This document shows, in pieces, positions 11,168 to 20,513 of a stretch of 64,000 nt of DNA (positions are counted from its first letter, which is position 1; every line of letters begins with the position of its first letter). The DNA is taken from positions 163,357,073 to 163,421,072 of the forward strand of contig CM019067.1 of NCBI GenBank assembly GCA_009667805.1, given 5' to 3'. Origin of the DNA: Leptobrachium leishanense (Eukaryota; Chordata; Amphibia; Anura; Megophryidae). A program made the translations under genes and the position numbers. The notes beneath the pieces were generated by a model, which had not been told where the DNA came from, ran no database searches, and worked only from the letters and a program-made list of their open reading frames with translations.

Positions 11168-12405
11168 TTAACCACTTCGCTGCTGAGGACGCGCTCAGCG
11201 CGTCCTCAGCAGTCCCGCTGGTGTGCTGAGGACGCGCTGAGCGCGTCCTCACATTGGGGTCAGCGTTCGGCCGGGTTCCGGCCGATCGCTGCCCCTCCAG
11301 TGCGGGCTGACATCCTGGATGTCAGCCCGGCATCCGGACCAGCAGCCGCCAGAATTAGGTGTCATCGCGGGGGCGCGATGACACCTAATTCAGGCGCCCC
11401 CCCGCATGTGCGGAGGAGGCGCCTGAAAGGGAGGGGGGGAGGTCCTTCGGACCTCTCTCCCTCCCGATCGGCGGCGCACAGGGGGTTAACCCAGGCATCA
11501 TTTGGAAGGGCACAGCCTGCCCTTCCAAATGATGCCTGGCATTAACCCCTGGGGAGCTGGATCGCGAATCGGCGCTGAAAAGCGCCGGTTCGCGATCCTT
11601 TCCCGGAGCTGGCCGACATCTTGGATGTCGGCCAAGCCTCTGGGAACTCCCCCAGAGGACTGGCGTCATCGTGCGTAGCACGATGACGCCAGTCCTAGAG
11701 TTAACCCCTAACTGCCACCAACTGTGGAGATAGGGAGTTCCAATGAACTCCCTATCTCCCGATCCGTGGCAGCTAGGGGTTAAATTTTGTATGGTTGGAT
11801 CGGCCAGAGCATGGCCGTTCCAACGATACCAAACACTAAAGTGAAAAATTTTGTAAAAAAAAAGAAAATGAAAAATAAAAATAAAAAAAAATTAAAAAAA
11901 AAAATTAAAAAAAAAATTAAACACTTTTTTTTATTTTTTTGGGTTTGTTAATGCAGCAATATTGTTCCCATTTCAATTATAATGTGAACAATGATGCTGC
12001 ACTAACGATTTTTGTATGCGGTGCGTTTGTTAAAAAAGTGTCATTTTACCCAAAAAAAAATGTAATGAGACCCCATCTCTAATTTTTTTAACAAGCGCAC
12101 CCCATACAAAATATAACCGCAATTGCTCGCATGTTAAATTGTGGAAAAAAAACTTTACACATTGTAAATTATTGAAAATACATATTTTATTGCATTTTTT
12201 GTTGTAATATACAGACATGACATAACGTATACATATAATAATGACATATTATGAATCTACCGAGTCTGACGGAAAGAACGATATATAATATGTCTGGGTC
12301 ATATACTAAAATAAGCCTTCAAAACACGTTTAAACATGATGCGCAAAACAGGTAAAAATGACCTCAGCATAGGGGCGGGAAAAGCCTCAGCAGCGAAAGG
12401 GTTAA
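11168..12405 (+). mobile_element. TTAA-flanked non-autonomous transposon (piggyBac-like), copy 1
   Basis: Flanked by TTAA at 11168-11171 and 12402-12405. Its ends are imperfect inverted repeats (left ccacttcgctgctgagg, right cctcagcagcgaaaggg). The left half is GC-rich and made of successive palindromes near 11182-11210, 11221-11252, 11303-11328, 11352-11391, 11491-11539, 11559-11598, 11611-11633, 11657-11695 and 11726-11759. The right half is AT-rich and shares two landmarks with other copies: a GATACCAAACA block near 11820 and a catgacataacgtatac block near 12212. There is no transposase. TTAA duplication is the hallmark of piggyBac (Kolobok also uses TTAA), so the superfamily is inferred from target site only. 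Confidence 0.82.
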
Positions 12406-12576
12406 TATACAGAGAGCAAGTGGCAGAGCTCTAAGAGGGAAAGGTGGACCCTAAAGAGGGTGGGATTTAAACAGGAAGAGGTGTGGCCTTGACAGGAAGG
12501 GGTGTGTCAAATTCAAATTAGGGGGTGCACACATCTAGTCAGGCCTAGGGCAGCACAAAACCCAAATACACCACTG
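12406..12576 (-). mobile_element. hAT-type terminal remnant
   Basis: The sequence ending at 12576 reads, in reverse, cagtggtgtatttgggtttt followed by tgctgccctaggcc, like a hAT terminal repeat beginning CAGTGG. The partner end is not visible, so this is a truncated piece. Assignment rests on the terminal motif alone. Confidence 0.45.
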
Positions 12577-13093
12577 GTGGGGGTTGTCATGGGGTTTCCT
12601 TGCAATATGCGGAGGCCGTCCCCCACACGTTATGGGGATTCTGCAGCGAAGGAGGAGACCCCAACCACTCCACGGAGAGTTCCACACTGCTCCAATGGGA
12701 GTACCATGGTGGTCTGACGTCCCTGACCGTTCGGCGGGACCCAATGCTTCCCACAATGTGTTATTACACATTGGTTCATTGAAAACCTAAGCCGCTACAC
12801 TACTGCAAGGAGCGCTGGAGGTCCTTTAGAAACCTGCGTCTCTTATTTTTACACCGCACAAGGTCAAGTGATGCCATTGGAGGTTTCAGAGTTTGGGTTT
12901 TCCAACGATAACAAATATGACCGTGTAATGTGTAAAAAAAAATAATGCTAAATTTTACTTTTTTTTTCTTTCCTTATTTGCAAGGCAGTGGCATTATGTG
13001 CTTATATGTGTAAAGCGACCAATGCCACTCATATTCCACGCCAAGGTCAAATGTGGAGGTGATGGAGTGTTTTTTATGTATGGGTCCATCTAA
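12577..13093 (+). mobile_element. TTAA-family internal fragment
   Basis: Around 12890-12930 it carries the family block (ttccaacgataacaaatatgacc) followed by an A/T-rich stretch. A homologous fragment in the same orientation lies at 16320-16640. The ends are not identifiable. The GC-rich part 12577-12790 has no clear identity. Confidence 0.5.
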
Positions 13094-13522
13094 GGCTAGG
13101 GTCAGACAAAAGCATTTTTCCCCGCGAACGTGAAAAAGTGCGTCCGAACGCATTGACGTATTTTTTCACGGAATGCGCAAAAACAGTCAGACGACGTGCA
13201 TTTTCGGGCGTGATTTTGTACGGATCATCAATAAAACTCTTTTTGCGTCTAGACATTATGTTGGCTTGACATTAGCAGTGTCTGACATCTCCTAATCACG
13301 CACACACGCCGCTATGCCGCAGCTGCGCACTCAGTACGTCAGTACTAGCGGTTCAGCGTTCTCACAAAAATGCGTTCAAATTCCACTTGCGTTGCACGGC
13401 CGGACTTTTGTGCAGCCGTACATCGTATATTGGCCGTCATTGCCTGGCATCTGCTGCTAGTGCGGCCGTAATTATGTGCGCCAGAACGCATGTTAAAAGT
13501 GCGCTGGTCTGACCCCAGCCTC
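13094..13522. mobile_element. Short inverted-repeat element (MITE-like)
   Basis: The left end aggctagggtcagac mirrors the right end gtctgaccccagcct over about 15 bp with one mismatch. The interior is CpG-rich, rich in gcgttc/gaacgc words, and has no coding frame. Flanking bases do not give a clear target duplication, so the superfamily is open. Confidence 0.55.
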
Positions 13523-13663
13523 AAACACAAGACAAAACGAAGACAATGAAGCGCTGATCAGTATGTGAGGAAATTGTTGAAACACTCAAAATGGTCCTTG
13601 TTGCTCAACCATCAACATGAAAGTACAAAATAAAGGGGTAGTGTAGCGATGACAATGTCCGTC
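13523..13663. other. Spacer before the PLE
   Basis: No recognisable feature. Confidence 0.5.
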
Positions 13664-14655
13664 TTGAAATATAGTGGGTTTCGGAACTTTTCGTGGTCCT
13701 CTTCTGGCTATCCCTCAAATGGGAACACAAAGAAGTGAAAACATCATAGTGCGACCCATATATCACCTATACAGCGAGGATATATAGATCTCACTCACAT
13801 GAGGTGGAACCCTCCTGGTTCTGGGTCAATCGTATTTTGGGTCGTTCACTGGCCACCCGAAAGCCCCTTCTGGAATGGATCAGGTCTCTCAGCAAGGATA
13901 GGCTATTTCAGATGCCCGTGGGGTTACTAAATCCAAAAAATTGCTCCAAGGTTGCTGAATCCAAAAGACTGCTCGAAGGAGCCAATAATGACTCCACAGC
14001 ATATAAAAAGGGTAAATGAAAACAATAAAATTGCTTTTAAATGAATAAAAATATTTAATAACAAATAAAAACAAACAAATAAATAGCCAGGATGCGTTTC
14101 GCCAAGATAGATAATGTATCAAAAGGCTTCCTCAGCTGGCTGCTGCTTAAAACTGAACATATACTGGTTTAAATAGCCATATTCATTTACCCTTAGCCAA
14201 TCCCCATACACTTTTTGGCGGGAAAATTGGTATATCCAATGAAAATAGGACTTTCTTTTTCCTCTAGCCAATCTGATTTTAGTATTCAAAATATAAAAAA
14301 ATATATAAAAAAAAAGGTGATGCAAATTGCCTCCATTGAGGGTTTATTGGTATTAGATGTTCTAATCAACATGAGTATGTCCCTCTACAAATGGTATACT
14401 ACCACAAATATGAAATAGAGTAAATATATTGTACTCTCTTCTTTATAGTCCTTCCCCGCCATGAATCGAAAGTGCGCGCATGCGCAGTAGACTCGGGGCA
14501 GAGAAAGGATACCATCCAGAGGGACACAGATCAAAAAGAGGGAAAACGCCATCGAAATAGGGGCCGCACACAGGCCACAAACAGAGGACCCACATGCGCA
14601 CGCCCCCAATACCCGGGTGCCCACAAACGGGTAATGAAACCACACCCCCTGTAAA
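13664..14655 (-). repeat. PLE inverted arm, left (pseudo-LTR)
   Basis: About 990 bp that reappear as a close reverse complement at 15323-16314. Read on the minus strand it lies downstream of the GIY-YIG frame, so it is the 3' terminal region (pseudo-LTR) of a Penelope-like element. It contains a hammerhead-like motif at 14085-14141. The inner edge is at the cacaccccctgtaaa word near 14641-14655. Confidence 0.85.
14085..14141 (-). ncRNA. Hammerhead ribozyme-like motif, left PLE arm
   Basis: In minus-strand order: stem I strand AGCCAG, core CTGAGGA, a possible stem II with GCC/GGC, core GAAA, a very short stem III loop CGCA, then TC and the pairing stem I strand CTGGCT. PLEs are known to carry minimal hammerheads with tiny stem III. 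The copy in the other arm has CGCG in the loop, so this one has lost the short stem III pair. Activity is inferred only. Confidence 0.5.
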
Positions 14656-15322
14656 AAGGAAAGCACGCGCCTGCGCACAAATTTCAAAACATGGAAAGGA
14701 CGACTCATCCCTAGCAAACTCAAAAAGGCCCCATATGGAGGGCTACAAGCCAAAAATAGATGACAAAATATCGGACACATGTACTCCCAAAAGATTAATA
14801 ACTTGAACCCTATAGAAAAGTGCACCAAAACACTCCAGATACCTAAATGTCAGACCAAATTGCATGATCACGTGACCCTACCTACACAGATAGATTACTA
14901 AAAGACTTCTATATGAGAAGTCCCAGATTAGACGATCAACATCTGTCCTATCAACTGTGGTGGAATAAGACCAAAACATCAATATTCGATCTATATATAT
15001 CACCCTGCATAGAATAATGGTACTCAAAGGAACTACAAGAAATGGCACAGCTCAAAATCGCCATTTAAACCTGAGGGAATCAATGTGTTTAGAGTGTAAA
15101 TCCACCTCATTTCCATACAGTGAATTTTTTTTATTAAAATCCCCACCTCTCCAATGTGGGATAACTTTTTGCATGGCAATGAAACACATACCCTCTGGGG
15201 ATTGTCCATGTACATTTTTAAAGTGAGCTGAAACTGAATGTGTAGTTAAACCCCTCGAAATGTTGTAAATATGTTCCCTAATTCTAGTGGATAATGGCCT
15301 TTTTGTGTGGCCCACACCCCGC
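14656..15322 (-). mobile_element. PLE single-copy spacer between inverted arms
   Basis: 667 bp lying between the arms. Read on the minus strand it holds the C-terminal endonuclease of a PLE (15322-15052), followed by non-coding sequence leading into the 3' arm. Confidence 0.75.
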
Positions 15323-15324
15323 AT
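15052..15324 (-). pseudogene. PLE GIY-YIG endonuclease domain, N-truncated
   Basis: Penelope-like elements encode an RT followed by a GIY-YIG endonuclease that nicks target DNA. The frame reads MRGVGHTKRPLSTRIREHIY and continues through HSVSAHFKNVHGQSPEGM and FIAMQKVIPHWRGGDFNKKN to a stop at 15052. The VGHTKRPLSTRIREH segment corresponds to the second half of the GIY-YIG core with its conserved arginines. The first half of the core and the whole RT are missing, because the inverted right arm begins exactly there. About 90 residues remain, against roughly 800 for a whole PLE protein. The clade may be Neptune-like, the GIY-YIG PLEs known from frogs (inference). Confidence 0.8.
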
Positions 15325-16314
15325 TTTACAGGGGGTGTGGTTTCATTACCCGTTTGTGGGCGTCCGGGTATTGGGGGCATGCGCATGTGGGTCCTCTGTT
15401 TGTGGCCTGTGTGCGGCCCCTATTTTGATGGCGTTTTCCCTCTTTTTGATCTGTGTCCCTCTGGATGGTATCCTTTCTCCGCCCCGAGTCTACTGCGCAT
15501 GCGCGCACTTTCGATTCGTGGCGGGGAAAGACTATAAAGAAGAGAGTTCAATATATTTACTCTATTTCATATTTGTGGTAGTATACCATTCGTAGAGGGA
15601 CATACTCATGTTGATTAGAACATCTAATACCGATAAACCCTCAATGGAGGCAATTTGCATCACCTTTTTTTTTATATATTTTTTTATATTTTGAATACTA
15701 AATTCAGATTGGCTAGAGGAAAAAGAAAGTCCTATTTTCATTGGATATATCAATTTTCCCGCCAAAAAGTGTATGGGGATTGGCTAAGGGTAAATGAATA
15801 TGGCTATTTAAACTAGTATATGTTCAGTTTTAAGCAGCAGCCAGCTGAGGAAGCCTTTTGATACATTATCTATCTTGGCGAAACGCGTCCTGGCTATTTA
15901 TTTGTTTGTTTTTATTTGTTATTAAATATTTTTATTCATTTAAAAGCAATTTTATTGTTTTCATTTACCCTTTTTATATGCTGTGGAGTCATTATTGGCT
16001 CCTTCGAGCAGTCTTTTGGATTCAGCAACCTTGGAGCAATTTTTTGGATTTAGTAACCCCACGGGCATCTGAAATAGCCTATCCTTGCTGAGAGACCTGA
16101 TCCATTCCAGAAGGGGCTTTTGGGTGGCCAGTGAACGACCCAAAATACGATTGACCCAGAACCAGGAGGGTTCCATCTCATGTGAGTGAGATCTATTTAT
16201 CCTCGCTGTATAGGTGATATATGGGTCGCACTATGATGTTTTCTCTTCTTGGTGTTCCCATTTGAGGGATATCCAGAAGAGGACCACGAAAAGTTCTGAA
16301 ACCCACTATATTTC
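15323..16314 (+). repeat. PLE inverted arm, right
   Basis: Reverse complement of 13664-14655. Both arms encode the same peptide in opposite directions (LGRSLAT..PLLEWIRSLSKD) with only a few differences, so they are close in age. The arm replaces the 5' part of the PLE coding region. Confidence 0.85.
15839..15895 (+). ncRNA. Hammerhead ribozyme-like motif, right PLE arm
   Basis: AGCCAG (15839-15844), core CTGAGGA (15845-15851), stem II GCC...GGC closing at 15877-15879, GAAA (15880-15883), CGCG (15884-15887), TC as the cleavage-site pair (15888-15889), CTGGCT (15890-15895) pairing perfectly with the first strand. An unpaired A before stem II departs from the canonical hammerhead. Placement in a PLE terminal repeat fits published PLE hammerheads. 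It points opposite to the motif in the left arm. Confidence 0.55.
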
Positions 16315-16319
16315 ATAAA

Positions 16320-16640
16320 ACACAAGACGTCGGACCACTGTGAGGAGAGAGGGGGGCCACTGTATTTACATTCTTTACACCCTCAAAGCCATGTTAGAGG
16401 TCATTGGACAAGTCAGAGTCTGGCCTTTCTAATGATACCAAACATGACCATGTAAAATGTAAAAGAAGAAAAAAACACAAACATAGAAGAATTTTATTTA
16501 TTTTTTCTTACTTTTTTGTTCCAAAGCAATGGCAATGTCCATTTGTCACATATAAAATGAGCAATACTACAGCATTTACTCACCTTCTCATTTCCCAAGC
16601 CACAAACAAAGTTAGACCTCAATGCGCCAAAATACAAGTG
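16320..16640 (+). mobile_element. TTAA-family internal fragment
   Basis: It contains the family block (ggcctttctaatgatacc, then aaacatgaccatgt) at about 16418-16452, followed by an A/T-rich stretch like that at 12890-13070. Ends are not identifiable. Confidence 0.55.
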
Positions 16641-17924
16641 TAAATTTTCATTCCTTTGTTTTTAACCCGTTTGAAAGCTGAAGGCAATCTAGCCGCAGTG
16701 CTATGACCTCCTTTAAGCTAGCACTAACGCTAATGCTAGTGTTAGCTTGAACGAGGTGATAGAGCCCATAGTATTTTCTAGATCAATATTGATCATTTCT
16801 TTAAGTGCAAGTGTTTGGCCTCCCAATCTGTTGTATCATCCTATGAACAGGTAACTAGATCTGCATAGTAACCTCTTGATTATCTAAGATCCATCTTCGT
16901 AAAAGGACTGAAACATCAATTGTGCTAAAATGATCCACAGTGGTGACAGTTAACATTAATAACATTTGATCTTTTATTGTAGGAATATTACAAAGGTGAA
17001 TTTTAATAAATGAAAAGAAGGCATCTTTTCTCATCATCTAATTTACAAAGAATATTTGGTGGAATCCGTAGAGTATGCCTGCCTGAAAAAATTGCACAAC
17101 CATTTTGAGCTGTATCACAAAATATTCTTTAGCTCACGACTAAACAAAAGAAAACAAAATATGTAGCAAATGGCATTCAGGTTACATTAATAGAGAAAAT
17201 ATAATGGCATATTTTAGGTTATATTAACATTATGCTGAGTTGTAAAAAAATGAAGTTATTGAGAATGTATTTATGATGATAAATATAGAATAATAGATGG
17301 AAAAATATTAATCATTTCTGTAGTACACACTACATTAAACTACTCTCCGGTACACTGATTATACTTAATTAGGTAAATGAATGCGTAATGAAAGAAGCAG
17401 ACACCATTAGGAATTACTTTTACTGAGATTAAAGAACATATTGATATTAAGGATATCCCTTTTTTTATCTAGCTTTTATTTTTTTCTGTCTCTTTCATTT
17501 GTTTATTCTCTCTGTTTCTGCTTTTCTCTCACATTTCCTTCACTCTCTCTCTTACTTACACTGTTGTAATTATACTGATATGCTATACTAAAGATTGATT
17601 TACATTGATCAATAACTTCTGAGGACTTCCATTAGTATAGTCTATTTTAGATTCTTCTCTGCGGTTCAACATAGCAAAGTCACATCTGATCTATAATCAT
17701 TGTTGCACGTATTTTCTTCCAGAATAAAACCTATATATTCATAATTTACATGAATCATAGCATTCACAGCATTAAATCGGATTAAATGCTGTTTAACTAT
17801 TTACAAAATAACTATTTTACAAAATAACCTTATCAAGACAGAGAGGACATCATTATAACTAGCTTCATAAACTGCAAATATATAGTCCAATTTGCTTGGC
17901 TTTAGTAGTTATATATATTTATTT
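16641..17924. other. No recognisable feature
   Basis: AT-rich unique-looking sequence with a pyrimidine-rich stretch near 17460-17570. A direct/inverted gctagcactaacgctaatgc word at 16718-16740 is too short to classify. Confidence 0.5.
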
Positions 17925-18117
17925 ATTTATTTATAAAGGATTTTACCAGGAAGGATACATTGAGATTTCTCTCATTTTCAAGTATGTCCTGGGTTCAGGA
18001 ACATTGAAGTGTTACAGTTACAGAAATACAAAGTAATACAATGTAAGATATTAAAAAAAAACAACACAAATATACAGATTAAAAGAAAATAAATATGTAG
18101 GAAATAGTCATTATGTT

Positions 18118-19083
18118 ACATGTTTACAGGTGCATTCTGTATTGAGGTATGTTAGTAAGGAGCTCTTGAGTGACTTAAGACTGGTGGAAGATTTGATGGT
18201 GTCTGGGAGGTTATTCCATAATTGCGGTGCTCTGTAGGAAAATGAGGATCGAGCCACTGTCTTTTTGTATTGTGGTATTGCAAGTAAGGTGCTGGTCCTG
18301 GATCGGAGGTTATAGGATGAGGGAGCTGCTGGGGGAAGCAGTCTATTCAGATAGGGTGGCAGCTTCCCAGAAAAGCTCTAAAACACCAGGCTGGAAAGGT
18401 GAAGGGTGCGTCTAGATTCCAGCGATGGCCAGTTTAGCTCTTTTAACATGTCACAATGGTGGGTCATGTAGTTACATTGTAATGCAAAGCGGCAGAATGA
18501 GTTATACAATGTAGTAAGTTTCTGAAGATGTGTTTGCGGGGCGGCTGCGTACACTACATCTCCGTAATCAATAGCCGGCTTAAGCATTTGTTGTACAATC
18601 TGCTTTCTTACCACGGGGCTCAGGCAGGATTTGTTTCTGTACAGGGCTCCTAGTTTGGGGTAAAGTTTAGATGAGAGTTTTTCGATGTGAGGGCCAAAGG
18701 ATAGAGTAGGGTCCAACCACATACCTAGATATTTGAGAGAAGTGACTGTGGTCAGTGGGCCATTTGATTTTGTCCCAACACATTTTGCAATTTGTGTAGT
18801 TTAGGTTTTGTTCCAAAGAGCATTGTTACAGTTTTGTCATTATTTAAAAAAAGTTTGTTGTGCTTGATCCACTTTTCTACCTCTGTGAATTGTTCTTGCA
18901 GCACGGCTTCCAGCTGCCGGAGATTTGGTTTACAGGTATAGATTACGGTGTCGTCTGCGTACATATGTATAGTTGAGGCTTTGCAGACGTTGGGCAGATC
19001 ATTTATGAATATTGAGAATAGCAGGGGGCCGAGTATTGAGCCTTGGGGTACTCCGCACATGACTGGGAGCGGGAGGGAGGATT
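18118..19083 (-). pseudogene. LINE reverse transcriptase, C-terminal half
   Basis: Reads PLPVMCGVPQGSILGPLLF, then the catalytic MYADDTVIYTC near 18965-18935, then FTEVEKWIKHNKLFLNNDKT. A frame break near 18740 follows. The thumb and C-terminal region is HIEKLSSKLYPKLGALYRNK, IDYGDVVYAAAP, and at the end SYRAPQLWNNLPDTIKSS near 18230. These are the usual features of L2/Rex1/CR1-group RT. The N-terminal half is on the opposite strand at 19145-19763. Without a phylogeny I cannot name the clade. It cannot be functional in this arrangement. Confidence 0.88.
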
Positions 19084-19144
19084 GCCAAGCTAGGAAAGGA
19101 CATGCAATCAGAAAGGCCTCATGCAGGTCAGGCCCCTCCAACTG

Positions 19145-19763
19145 TGCAAAGTCCCTGTATCAGACAGGAATTCAGTTTTAGACCAGTGCCTGTCAGTGTC
19201 GTTACTAAACTTCTCTGTAAGCAAAAAATGAAATACCAGTCTGGACCTGATCAAATACCAGCAATGCTGCTGAAAATCAGTGCACCGGCAATTGCAAATC
19301 CTGTCGCAACCCTAATCAATGAATCACTGGCGACTGGATACATACCCAAACTCTGGAAGACTGCGATAGTGGTACCTATCCATAAAAGTGGTGACAGTAC
19401 TTTGGTATCCAACTACCGTCCGATATCGTTGCTCCCTGTAATGTCAAAAATTTTGGAAAAATGCATCTACACACAATTACGTGATTATTATCAATATTGG
19501 AACTACTTAACCCCAGATCATTCCGGCTTTCATCCAAATCACTCAACTACAACCGCCCTTTTAAAAGTCTATAATGATATCCAGGCTGGGATGGAACAAG
19601 GAAACCTAACTGGAGCCATCTTCCTTGATTTTGCCAAGGCCTTTGACACAGTAGACCATGGCATCTTGTTAGAAAAACTTAAAAACTCTGGCATTGGTGA
19701 TCGCACGTTAACCTGGTTTCAATCATATGTATCCGACCGATCACAATATGTGTCAATTGCAAA
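19145..19763 (+). pseudogene. LINE reverse transcriptase, N-terminal half (inverted)
   Basis: Reads SGPDQIPAMLLK (RT motif 0/1 region), WKTAIVVPIHKSGD, NYRPISLLPVMSKILEKCI, then HSTTTALLKVYNDIQAGMEQ and the catalytic FLDFAKAFDTVDHGIL, ending with SDRSQYVSIANKA. The frame is uninterrupted here. The endonuclease upstream of the RT is missing, so the copy is also 5' truncated. The peptide after IANKA (AIDWLILV) is flanking DNA read in frame. Confidence 0.88.
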
Positions 19764-19983
19764 CAAAGCTGCGATTGATTGGTTGATTTTGGTTGCTGAA
19801 GTGGTGGGTTTGGAATTATATGAGGTCAGATAGTCGATTTGTGACCTGGAGACAGAACATGCAATGTTTTAGAAGCCTATAACACTTATAGAATAAGCTT
19901 TGGAACTACCAGAGGAGATTAAAATACACAAACATGTTCTAATAAGGTTCAAAACACAAATGTTTGACCAAACCAATTTGAAG
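19764..19983. other. Spacer, no recognisable feature
   Basis: About 220 bp between the LINE inversion and the DIRS terminus. Confidence 0.5.
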
Positions 19984-19986
19984 GCA

Positions 19987-20197
19987 TGACACGGAGGCTC
20001 CTATTTGCAGTCTCTTTCTTACTTTAATAAACAGCAGCAAGAAGTAGACAGAAAAGTATATATACATATATAAACTTTGATAAGAAAAAACGATAGTACC
20101 AACATGGTACGTCCTGAAACACCCCATTCCATAACGCAGTATGGACTGTCCTGAGTTAACATAAGATTCCCCCTGACGTCCATTAAACCTCTTTCTT
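19987..20197 (+). repeat. DIRS left inverted terminal repeat
   Basis: Reverse complement of 25451-25662 over about 210 bp with few differences. It begins with tgacacggaggctcctattt. Confidence 0.9.
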
Positions 20198-20513
20198 GCT
20201 GCTCAGCGGACAGTTAAGTATAAAAAAAATTTGGTCCCAGCCTCCCTGCGCTTAAGGGAGTTTGGGACGCTTTATTTATATGCTTGTAATGTATTTATTT
20301 ATGCAAGCTATGTATTTAATCTGTCAGCGTTTTGGCCGTTGGGTTTAGGATCTGTAACTGGGTGTTACAATCCTGTCTTTACACCTCCCACGGCCTGCGC
20401 TGTTAGTCACCGAGTTTCTCCTCATGCATTAGGCTCCGCCCCCTATCTCGCGGCGTTTTCGCGAGCTTTAGGCGGCGGCCATTTCAAAACTGAAAAGACT
20501 TTCCTTTCATATC

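Larger units (their letters stand above)
17925..19763 (-). mobile_element. LINE (L2/Rex1/CR1-group) with 5' inversion
   Basis: The 3' end lies at the left: a TTTA microsatellite tail at 17925-17940, then a 3' UTR on the minus strand. The RT C-terminal half is on the minus strand (to about 19083), while the RT N-terminal half is on the plus strand (about 19145-19763). The two halves meet in the protein at SIANKA / SLPLPVMCGVPQGS, so they are adjacent parts of one ORF in opposite orientation. This is the signature of twin priming. The 3' UTR is clearly homologous to 55500-55680. Confidence 0.88.
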
